This document shows, one piece after another, positions 1 through 8,291 of a DNA stretch of 11,503 bases (its first letter is position 1; every line of letters starts with the position of its first letter). The notes beneath the pieces are model-generated. The model saw only the letters and a program-made list of their open reading frames with translations. It had not been told where the DNA came from and did not search any database. A program made the position numbers and the translations under genes. Source of the stretch: Periconia sp. R9002 (Eukaryota > Ascomycota > Dothideomycetes > Pleosporales > Periconiaceae); assembly GCA_023627715.1 (NCBI GenBank), contig JAMAHW010000246.1:1-11503 (forward strand), in the 5' to 3' direction.

Positions 1-795
1 CATTCGGTAGTCGAAATAGTGGGTGCCGAAAGGGGCTCTTGCTCTTGGCATGTAGTTCGATTTGCGAGAACTCTTTCACTACGACCGCGGGAATGCTCAA
101 GCTCCATCTCCGTAGCACAGACTTGGCAATGCGCATAGTGTACCAACTCGTCATGCTCCAACCGGTATGATCACCTTTATTCAGATTCGTTCCCTAGAGG
201 ATTAGTCATTGCGGTTGGTTTGGCTTTTATTGGACAGGGCGCCAGATGGAACTTTGCTCCGCCTGCCATTTGTCGTCGCAAGCTACGCACGTCACGGCAC
301 TGGGTTTCCGAGCAGTCTAGCCGTCGCCAAGTAAGGTATTTGTTGGAATCTCACGCAGATGGCAGTTTCGGACCTTCGATCGGACTTACACCAGGACAGC
401 CGCCTAGCGCATTGTGTCGACCCTCATGGCCACGCCCACTCAGTGAGGAGGCCGTTGCATCAACAGTCACATGATAGCTTTGGACGACTAGTGGATTCCG
501 AAGACATATCAATGTACCTTTTTTTCCTACTTGTACCGAGTAGAGCTGGGGTGAATTTGGGGCCAACTTAGCGTTAAGGATTAGGGTAAGGGCTCAACCG
601 AGTTTCCATCAAAAGCAAGGAAGCAATCGTACATAGTATAACGATGTGATCAATAAAAGCAAAGATAGTGTTTCCAGCGGGCTATGGAAAGAAGTCCTAG
701 CTTGTGACAGGTAACGAAGCAAAAAAGCTCCCAAATTTTGCAATTCAATCTGCGTATAATATGTGCGCTCGTTTTTCTACTAGAATATTTGGAAT
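1..795. other. Stretch without a recognisable gene
   Basis: Open frames are short (84 codons or fewer), overlap on both strands and give low-complexity or Arg/Ser-rich translations with no family signature I recognise. No tRNA cloverleaf, long repeat or transposon end is visible. The part next to 796 should contain the 3' untranslated region of the lyase gene, but I see no clear polyadenylation signal on the minus strand there. A single TTAGGG-like stretch near 580 is not a telomere array. Confidence 0.6.
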
Positions 796-3185
796 TTAGT
801 GAGGCAATAAACTCCAACTATCTAGAGGCGCTAACTGAGGGAGCTTGGTGAAATCCTGAGAACTGTTCCATTGTGGCTGGAATATGATCGCTATAGTCTG
901 ATTACCTTCTGGTACGTCGACGCTGATAACGCTTATATTCTGATCCAATGGGGATGAAATTCCATCTGGTATCAATGGATCTTCTTTTGACCGTACCGGT
1001 GATGCCATTTCAAACAGCAGAGTTGTAGGTGACTGAAGAATGATGCTCACCGACTTGTGTTTCAAGCGGAGAACTGTGTTCATTTAGATCTCCATGATCG
1101 TGGGATCTGTTGAGGTTTTATGTACATACCTGCCCTTTTTCTATCCTCACTCAAAGTGATAGTCGCTGTTGTGTGCATTCTCCACTGACTAGGTTTTGTA
1201 GCCCCAACAATTTCATCCTGAATAAGTGCGCTTGTTCTCTCATTGAAAAGTCTCAGGCCACGCCTAATGCTTGATACGCCTTCATATGCGGAGGTAAGAT
1301 TCGCGATCCAAAACGAAATCGTGTCATCGTCCCTAAGCTGGAATTCGACAGACGGAGACGCCTGGACTAGCTGATTAGACTGGTTGAACAGCAGTGTATT
1401 CTGGCCGATGCTTCCACAACGGTAGTACTGCCAACGTTGACTGTCCATTTTCTCGCTTGAGAAATAATTTGGTGCGTCATAATTCTCATGGCAGAGTTCG
1501 ATAGCCCATTTTTCACCCATAGCCTGAAATACGAAGTCGCCAGCGTCAAGATTTCCGTCTATTTTTGAGTCAGTAGAAGGAGAGTCAAAATACTGATTGT
1601 TTAGCCTACGTGTCTGGTGTCCTGACAACTGCCCTGCTTTCATGGCAACGAAAAGGGCGTCAGAACTGGTCCAAGATGATCTCATCGAGACCCATGCTCC
1701 TCGCGGATCAGAGAAGGCTTTATCCAAGGGAAGATTATCAGACCAAGATCCATTTGCCTTGGTGTCATACCAAAACATTGACAAAGGATCCGCGGCATCA
1801 CTTTTATCTCGCTGGTAAAGTGTGTAGATAGGGTTCTGGAGCTGGTTCCCATCGAACAACAATGAATTAGCGGTTGCCGTGATTTTATTAGGGCCGCAGT
1901 CGCCGTAATCAAACTTCCCCACAGGACCAAAATTATACATATGGAATTCCCCAGTTTTATACCATGAATTCAAGGCATCGTTATTAGCTAACGATGTACC
2001 AGTGGCTGTCAGAAGTGCCGATGAAAGCTCAGCGTGCGACTGTGCGCCAAAATACCTGTGCGACAGGTTAATACATTTTTTCTCATGCACCAATCCTAAC
2101 ACTTGCCAATAATCTGGAGTCTCTGACCACGTGCCATCGTCGTATACAGCTCGTACGCAATGATTACGGGCATTTTGAATGGACTGAGATAAGAGTTTCT
2201 GAGATGTTCCTGTGGGATCATCGTGGTAGATGGCTAGAGAGCCGACAATCATCCCTGCATTTGTAACACCTGAAAGATTATAAGGCATAGCTTTTATTGG
2301 AATGAAGCAAGAAACCACTCACAGTTCCAGTTGCCATTAGTTGAGAGAAACCACTCACTTCGATCAAATGCTTCGATCCCTTTCTCTAGCCCGAGTTTGA
2401 TAATGGACCACATGATAGCCTTTTGCTCGGCGAGCGTCCATGCATCATATAGCCAGTCGTATGCAAAGGAGAAGGCAACTAAGAACTCGCCTACATCCAG
2501 CCAGTGCCGTTGAGAGAAGTCAGACCAAGAAAGGACACATCATAGCAAATACTCACTCGCTGTTCCAGAGATCTTCGTCAGTCCTAGAGGTCACCGTTGA
2601 ATTTCCGGTGGCCGCCAAAATTTCCTCCCAGATGCGAATCTTCCATCGAGCGTGTTTCGTCATGCGATATGCATACGCCCAATGCTTTATTCTTAGCTGA
2701 ACCTCACGGGCCTCATTGAGAATTCCACTACCCCGTGAACGAACTTTGGAGGTGATATTAACTGGAGGCTGCTTGTAAAGCGCCTCCGCCTTGTTAAAAA
2801 TGGATTGATTCCAACGAGCCAAGTAAGGCTCGTGCTCAATCAGCACTGGAAGTCTCTGCCACTGTTCGGGCGTGGCAAAAAGACGAGGATGCGAGTTTCT
2901 AACGCGCGAAGGTTGATTGAGAGAGGGTGTGGCTGGTTTTAATGAGGGTGGTTTGGAAAAACCCAATGAAAGTCGGTCGTACCTAAAGGTAACAAGTTAT
3001 TACAAGTAAACTCAGTAGGGACGTTACGTTGAGCAGTCAAATTTAGAATCAGTGCAGTATGTGGTGTCTCAATGTGCTTTGTACCCCCGGAATACATACG
3101 TGTGATCAAAATGTGACCAGAAAGTAATGAAGAAAGATAGTACTATTAGAAAGAAACAAAGCCACTTGGCTCGTTGGCTCCGCAT
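796..3185 (-). CDS. Heparinase II/III-family polysaccharide lyase, membrane-anchored or secreted, seven exons
   Basis: Probably an (alpha/alpha)-toroid plus beta-sandwich lyase that cleaves uronic-acid polysaccharide by beta-elimination; the substrate is unknown. My exons are 3185-3100, 2982-2557, 2507-2323, 2269-2107, 2055-1610, 1558-1130 and 1073-796, giving about 670 residues. Seen: hydrophobic segment at residues 7-23 (signal anchor or signal peptide); toroid motifs HWLDVGEF (172-179) and TNGNWN (227-232); TPDYW with the candidate catalytic Tyr286; the family signature HGNLDAGD starting at His436, followed by the beta-sandwich part. The frame stays open through all seven exons. Odd points: intron 2 seems to end in CG instead of AG, intron 4 starts with GC, and introns 4 and 5 are 51 bp and stop-free, so unspliced RNA reads through. 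Start: ATG at 3185; ATGs at 3209 and 3326 are in frame and possible. If intron 2 cannot be spliced, this is a pseudogene. Family call firm, exon borders moderately sure. Confidence 0.82.
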
Positions 3186-4008
3186 TCGCTGCGAAAAAAA
3201 GGTGCACATAATTCGGTAAAGACAAAGCTCGCAAACGTTTGTGCAATATTGCGCTCTCTTCAATAAGTCTACCGAGTCCCCGTAATCCACAGCTTCCCTT
3301 TTCTTCGCTCTTTCTCGTTGTTTCACTTTCTGGCAAGTGCGAAAGTTAGTGACCTGGGTAACATACGCTGGAGCAGAAAAGTACGGCGAGGAGAGCTGTT
3401 GAATTGCAATTAGAAACCGGTGTGGCTTATTTCTATGGCTTACTTACTAGCCTGAAAGCAGTTTGGTAGGGATATTAAACGAATCGTAATGTTTTATAGT
3501 ATGCGCTCAACCTCGCCCATGGTTTGTAGTCAGGCTACGCCTGAATTGACAGCTCTTCTTCTACAGTCGTTTGCTACTGCGCTATTTTATAAATATAGTG
3601 ACACATAGGCGGTAAAGTGCGATGAGCACTAGCAGGGGGAGCAATCCTTGGGATTGGTGGCGTGCATTAAAGTGGTGCACATGCCATAACTCGGAAATTT
3701 ACTGGCTATGATTCGGTGACAAGAGCATGTACTGCTGAATGGTCAAGGTTTAGACACTTAACTTGAAACTGAAATAGAATGTCGGCCGGATGCAAGTTGC
3801 AAGTAACGGAACTTTCAATCGAAAGTTTAACGGGCAATTTTCTTATATGTAAGATTGTAATGGTTCAAGGATATATTGCTGCGCTGACATTATCACCCGT
3901 CTTCATTACTAACGACATACGTTTTCTCTCCGCGAGGCTTATCATATCGCTGAGAAAGATACTACATTCATCCAGAATCCTTCATAGATAGTGATAGGGG
4001 AAAGAAGT
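3186..4008. other. Intergenic region between oxidase and lyase genes
   Basis: This 823-bp stretch must hold the 3' end of the oxidase transcript and the promoter and 5' leader of the lyase, both on the minus strand. The in-frame upstream ATGs at 3209 and 3326 mean the lyase N-terminus could extend into it by 8 or 47 residues. The longest other frame (70 codons, plus strand, 3779-3991) has no recognisable content and I treat it as chance. No repeat or transposon end is seen. Confidence 0.5.
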
Positions 4009-5619
4009 CTACGGAGACATAAGGTGAATAGTGAATCCTACGGAGGGAACTCCTGCATTATCTATCGCAAAGAGCATCCAATAACCGGGGAGCGCGACAC
4101 CGGGGTCTTCATGAACCTGCATCTCGTATTGCCAGCCTTGCTTATTGTTCTCATGACTGGGCACGAGTAATGGGCTCAGTGAAATGCGGCGCTGGTCTGT
4201 GTTAATCGAGTGGGTTGCTGACCCGTACCGAACGATTGAGAAATCCTTCACCTCTGCATTTGTAGTGACAACGAGCCGCTGCCCAAGCTCAACGGAAGTA
4301 TTTGCAAGTAGAATTTTGGGTCGCGTAGCTAATCCTCTGCCATTAGGTTTAAACAGATAAGGCGGTGTGAAAACCTGGACATCCATGTGGTTCGCCGTGG
4401 GGTCTTCACAGAGTGTGTAGCAAAGCCCACCTCCTCCAGTGAGAACGGTTGCGTCTGGAAGTAGAAGGGCTATACTGTGATATCCACGCGGGATCGACAT
4501 GTGTGCGAGTTTCCTGAATCTGCGGCTCCGTGGGTTCCAGAGTTCAGGCACCAAAGTAGCATTCTTGTCAGTCCATTGCATGGCATAACTGAGCCCTCCA
4601 GTGATCAGAACGTCTCCAGTGGGCAGGACTACCGAATTAGCATATACACGTGAATAATGCATTTGCCCTATTGCTTCCACTTCTGGTGTCGTATATTCTA
4701 TACCCAATGAGATGATATGGGCAGCCTTGGTCGCATGACTGAGTTTGTAACTGGGAGCACCTCCGACCGTCAGGATCTTGCCATGTGCTGCATCGTACAT
4801 GGCGGCGTTTCCATTCATAGAATCTGAATCTGAAGCTCGTAAACCGGCTGGAAGGGTATCTCCGGCCTCGTTGGTGTTAAACCAATTCATATTTTTCGAT
4901 GGTCCAGCTTGAAAGACAGAGCCGTTCTTCCAAGCAAATAACCAGCCGTGGTTATCTGACTCGAAATTTCCCAGTATACCGTCTGTTAGCATTTTTTGAA
5001 CCTTGCAACCGGGTAGTTTGACCCAAATATCTCTTGTAGAATCGAACATTTCACCGTCTTTCAGTCCTACTTCATCTCCCCCAATGCCGCCGCTCCAAGA
5101 TCCACCAATCGTGAAAGTATTTCCAGTAGACAAGGTGGTCTGAGAATGATAACCACGACCAGTTGTCATGTTTGGTCCATGCATCCAAGTGCTACTATCC
5201 TCATTATATCGACTCGTTCGCGCCGCAGTCTTGCCACCGCTGACCATTAGTCGACCTTGGAAATCCGTAGAAACACCCGGACAAAACATCCCATGTCGTA
5301 AATTCGATGATGTAGGGTGGGTTGTTTTCAATGTTCTTGGGTCATATACAACTGTGAGCGTTGTGTCTGGATCGCTCCCAATGCCTTGAAAGACGTCTCC
5401 CTGGTCTGCAGCCCAGAGCAAAACTTGGGTGGAATGAGGCAAGACAGCTCCGGCGACCGGAACTAGAGCTATCTCTCTTCGCGGGCCCCAATATCCAAGT
5501 CTTGAATAGTCGATTTGTGGATCATGAACCAGGCTCACAACCTCCAAGTGTGTGAATAATAAGAAAGTTGTGGCAACAAAGCAGAGAGTGATGATATGAA
5601 ATCTTTTAGATTGAACCAT
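4009..5619 (-). CDS. Galactose oxidase-like copper radical oxidase (AA5 family), intronless
   Basis: Oxidises a primary alcohol (galactose-type sugar or other alcohol) to the aldehyde while reducing O2 to H2O2, probably outside the cell or at its surface. The 536-residue frame has a hydrophobic segment at residues 8-22, a seven-bladed kelch propeller with repeated GG turns (for example GGSWSGG, VGGAPSY, ITGG), and a C-terminal galactose-oxidase beta domain from about residue 425. Every residue expected for the mononuclear copper/Tyr-Cys site is present: Cys113 (FCPG), Tyr157 (RGYHS), Trp175 (GGSWSG), Tyr380 and His381 (GYHS), His470 (ATHSINTDQRR). The N-terminal CBM32 module of classical Fusarium galactose oxidase is absent; some characterised AA5_2 alcohol oxidases lack it too. 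Start: ATG at 5619; the frame opens three codons earlier only at a TTG. The substrate cannot be read from sequence, although the stacking Trp175 is retained, as in galactose-active enzymes. It lies upstream of the lyase on the same strand. Confidence 0.93.
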   Translation of the reverse strand: MVQSKRFHIITLCFVATTFLLFTHLEVVSLVHDPQIDYSRLGYWGPRREIALVPVAGAVLPHSTQVLLWAADQGDVFQGIGSDPDTTLTVVYDPRTLKTTHPTSSNLRHGMFCPGVSTDFQGRLMVSGGKTAARTSRYNEDSSTWMHGPNMTTGRGYHSQTTLSTGNTFTIGGSWSGGIGGDEVGLKDGEMFDSTRDIWVKLPGCKVQKMLTDGILGNFESDNHGWLFAWKNGSVFQAGPSKNMNWFNTNEAGDTLPAGLRASDSDSMNGNAAMYDAAHGKILTVGGAPSYKLSHATKAAHIISLGIEYTTPEVEAIGQMHYSRVYANSVVLPTGDVLITGGLSYAMQWTDKNATLVPELWNPRSRRFRKLAHMSIPRGYHSIALLLPDATVLTGGGGLCYTLCEDPTANHMDVQVFTPPYLFKPNGRGLATRPKILLANTSVELGQRLVVTTNAEVKDFSIVRYGSATHSINTDQRRISLSPLLVPSHENNKQGWQYEMQVHEDPGVALPGYWMLFAIDNAGVPSVGFTIHLMSP

Positions 5620-5942
5620 CGCGAACAAATGGTTTATTGGCCAGATATATGAGTGAATATTTTAAATAGTATCATGAAAGAACTGAGGTATACTTGTGAT
5701 GGTCAGGATGACCACCTCTACTACTACGAACCTAGGCAACAAGGACCCTTGTATCAAATGAAGCCAGTCCACAACATAATCCTTTTGAGGGGTCTTATGT
5801 ACACGTGCACTGTAACATGAGGACTACAATACCTCTCACAATCCTAAATCCTAAATGCTGAGATCGGATAATTACCAACGTGGGAAAAATAGAGCGGTCT
5901 AGGCTTTCCTGCAAAGGTCGGTCTAACATTTCGGTTCAGGTA
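5620..5942. other. Upstream region of the oxidase gene, left flank of the transposon
   Basis: About 320 bp that should contain the oxidase promoter (minus strand). A CCAAT pentamer on the minus strand lies only about 20 nt before the start codon, too close to be a normal upstream CCAAT box. A CACGTG hexamer occurs near 5801. No coding frame is recognisable. The stretch ends at the TA that I take as the left target-site duplication of the transposon. Confidence 0.5.
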
Positions 5943-5986
5943 GTATTTCGGATCACCCAACGCTCGGAATGGCCCAACGCACGGGC
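5943..5986 (+). repeat. Left terminal inverted repeat of the Fot1-like element
   Basis: A 44-bp sequence that matches the right end in inverted orientation at 27 of 44 positions, ungapped; the last eight bases are identical. It contains two related motifs, GCTCGG at 5962-5967 and GCACGG at 5979-5984, 17 nt apart. The right end has the same arrangement, so they may be paired transposase-binding sites (inference). Confidence 0.6.
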
Positions 5987-6096
5987 AACACTAAGGTCCC
6001 TCTCACGACAACACTGAGTTTCTGCATCATCCACAATAGCTTAATTGTTTTAATAATTCATTGAATAACTAAAACACCTACTGCGAAAAAGATATA

Positions 6097-7950
6097 CTAC
6101 TTGAATTTCTGTGGAAGGTTGACGTTCCTGCCACTTCGGGTCGTTCTCACGGGTGAAGGATCATGTGCCTGGGCATTACCTTTATCCTCTGCATCAACTC
6201 CACACTTCTGTTTTTTCTGCACCGGCTTCGCGACAGGCTTTGAGGCTTTCCTCTTTCTCTTTTGGAAAGTTTGTATAGCCTTCTTGGAGTTTTCTTTCTC
6301 AATTCTTTGACGTTCCCGGGCAGCCTGTTTCTCAGCCTTGATCCTCTCTCTCTCTTTCTTCTTTCTCTTGAAGTTGAATAAGCTTTTGTTGTGCTCTCTC
6401 TGTCTTGTTACGAGCTCTCTCCAGCTGTTGCTCCTCTTCTTTTTGTCTCCTGATCCTTTCACGGAACTGGGCCTCCCTTATCTTTGATGGTGACCAGAAC
6501 ACTGCTCCACCATAGTACTCCTTGCGTTGCTGAAGGTCAAGCGTCTTGCTCTTCTTCTTGTGTTTCTTTGAAGATAAAACAGCCTACGTAGGCCTTGTAC
6601 TTCAGTGTTAAGGAGGCCAACTTTAACAGTAAGATGGTGGAGTGAGCGTTGAATCTTCTGAGCCTCTATACTACTTGGATTGTTAACTTGAGACCGTACG
6701 AGGGTTTGGAGTTTAAGCCAATCCTCTTGACTAAGTACTGAGGTAGAGCTCTCTCGTGAACCCTGGGGTTCTGGTGTTGATTTGGTGAACCTCTTGAGTA
6801 TAACCTCTCTATTAGTAGGCCATATCCCAGTAGCCTCAAATGCTTTGAGAATAAGCTCTTCTCTAAAGGAGGTAGTCCAGGCCTCCCAGAATAGAGGAAA
6901 GAAGTCTCCTTTGGCTATTGGGACTAGTCCTTGAGCGTTGTGGAGGTGTTCTGTAAGCGCGTTGGAGTAGGCTGTTGAGAGAGGCTTGAACATCACCACA
7001 TCTAGTGGTTGTAGCGTGTGAGTTGAATGAGGAGGAAACACCATAAGCAGAATTCGATTCTGGTTACAGTAGTTAATGAAATCCATTGTAATGTGAGAGC
7101 TATGGCCGTCCACGATGAGTAACCTCCACGCGCGTCTATCCTTTTGAGCCTTTTCTTTGGTGTGTCGATCAAACACCTGTTCAAACCATGCTAGGCCTAT
7201 CTCATTGTTGCTCCATCCATTGGGAGATGAGCTGACGTAGGCTTCGTGTTTTCCTGCCTTGATACCTTCAACCCAGGACGATTGGATGGATGAGTTGGCT
7301 GAGGCAAATAGAAGCCCGGGCGGGAGAGTTGATCCATCAGCACAAATACAGGCTAGCAACGTTATCCACTCTCGATTCCCATCCTGAAGAGCTTCTCCTA
7401 CTTCCTTGCTATCCCACATAGCCTTACTGAAGATCCTTTTGCTTCTTCCTATCACCCCAATCATGAACCCTTTCTCATCCATATTGTACGAGTGCTCAGG
7501 CTGTATCTTGTATTCCTCAATCTTTTCAAGCAGGAGTTGAAAGAATAGTCGATACTTCTCTCCTGAATCAGCTCTGCGTCGGTCCCGGTTCATTCCAGCA
7601 GTCCAGTGTGATTCAATATCCTGTCGGTGCCGGTTAATAAATCGGGTAACCCAACACTTGCCTACGTCTTGTTTTGCTATCGCAGAAGCGAAATTCCGCA
7701 CCATCTCTCTTGTAGGTTGTAGACTACGAGCTGGGAGACCTTCTATGTACTTCACAAGCTCTGCCTCTTGTTGTGGGTTGAGATTTTGGGTGTTGGAGAT
7801 ACGGGTGGTTCTCGGGCCATGGATCCCTTTGTGCCGGCGCGCGAGTGTTGTACGAACAACACCATACTTTTTTGCAATTGTGCCGTACGAGAAAATTTCG
7901 CATGGTCCTAAGGATTCAATGTCTTCAATCGCTTTATTGATCGGATCCAT
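6097..7950 (-). pseudogene. Fot1/pogo-type DDE transposase with frame-disrupted C-terminal tail
   Basis: Cut-and-paste transposase. From the preferred ATG at 7950 (an in-frame ATG at 8016 would add 22 residues) the protein has an N-terminal psq-type helix-turn-helix (about residues 4-48), a CENP-B-type DNA-binding domain (about 56-117) and a DDE_1 catalytic core. Candidate metal ligands are Asp158 (NMDEKG), Asp281 (VDGHSSH) and Asp317 (LQPLDV); the last two are 35 residues apart (DD35D, the Fot1/pogo pattern). The core frame is open to a TAA at 6478-6480. The family-typical tail (EYYGGAVFWSPSKIREA, then a charged coiled coil) reads in another frame from about 6565 to about 6355, after which the original frame resumes through a basic KRKRKASK region to the stop at 6097. 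The simplest explanation is two opposite indels. The core could still be made as a truncated protein. Confidence 0.88.
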
Positions 7951-8006
7951 ATTGGTGGAGTTATGAGGGTGTGAAGACACAGGGTTGATGGAGGGGTAAG
8001 CTACTA

Positions 8007-8050
8007 GCCCGTGCATAACCCCGTTCCGTGCATAGCCTAGTTGAAAACAC
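8007..8050 (-). repeat. Right terminal inverted repeat of the Fot1-like element
   Basis: Read inward on the minus strand from 8050, it starts GTGTTTTC and holds two GCACGG copies at 8031-8026 and 8014-8009, 17 nt apart, matching the layout of the left end. A TA follows at 8051-8052. Identity to the left end is only 61%, so the pairing is inferred from the ungapped register and motif spacing. Confidence 0.6.
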
Positions 8051-8291
8051 TACCGGTAGTAGTATTACAAATTGCGAGCGCGTGCTATCGGCCAACACAT
8101 CGAAGGATTCTCGCTAGTTTGGCAAATCTCCGCGGAATCACTAACCCCGTTAAATAACGCCGCGCCGCGGTGCATTATAGCCAATGTGGAGATATAACTA
8201 CTTATACAGTGCTGACCCAAAGTGAGCGGACCGCGCTGATGCTGTCCACACCTTCGTTAGGCTGATGATTTCCTGAATTTTCATTGTCAAC
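8051..8291 (+). promoter_or_regulatory. Presumed promoter and leader of the rhodopsin-like gene
   Basis: Only about 240 bp remain between the transposon end and the membrane-protein start codon. The stretch contains a GC-rich block near 8159-8171 and an A/T-rich run near 8192-8208 that could serve as a TATA-like element. No binding site is firmly identified. Before the insertion it was presumably joined to 5620-5942. Confidence 0.35.

Larger units (their letters stand above)
5943..8050 (-). mobile_element. Fot1/pogo-type (Tc1/mariner superfamily) DNA transposon, about 2.1 kb
   Basis: A class II element carrying one transposase gene on the minus strand. Ends are inferred: 5943-5986 and the reverse complement of 8007-8050 align without gaps over 44 positions with 27 identities, and both are bordered by TA (5941-5942 and 8051-8052), the dinucleotide duplicated by Tc1/mariner/pogo elements. 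The length fits fungal Fot1-like elements, usually about 1.8-2.2 kb. A palindrome (ACTACCGGTAGT, 8049-8060) spans the right border, so the exact end could be off by a few bases. The damaged transposase tail suggests an inactive copy. It sits between two divergent host genes. Confidence 0.8.

Noticed and set aside
220..571. Short open frames of 70-84 codons on both strands
   Set aside because: They overlap each other, have no recognisable family content and no splice-compatible extension.
570..590. TTAGGG followed by TAAGGG, resembling telomere repeat
   Set aside because: Only one exact unit; no array, so no support for a telomere or interstitial telomeric repeat.
1013..1027. 15-base match AACAGCAGAGTTGTA also at 11405-11419
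   Set aside because: One copy lies in the coding last exon of the lyase, flanks do not match, and a single 15-mer is within reach of chance.
2964..2966. TTG as start codon of the lyase N-terminal exon
   Set aside because: Non-ATG start is not credible here; an upstream exon with ATG at 3185, GTATGT donor and TTAG acceptor joins in frame and supplies a hydrophobic N-terminus.
3779..3991. 70-codon plus-strand frame in the oxidase-lyase intergenic region
   Set aside because: Short, no motif, and lies where the oxidase 3' untranslated region is expected.
5626..5628. TTG start for the oxidase three codons upstream of the ATG
   Set aside because: The ATG at 5619 directly precedes the signal or anchor segment and is the normal eukaryotic start.
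5637..5641. CCAAT box of the oxidase gene on the minus strand
   Set aside because: Only about 20 nt from the start codon, so it lies in the expected leader rather than the promoter.
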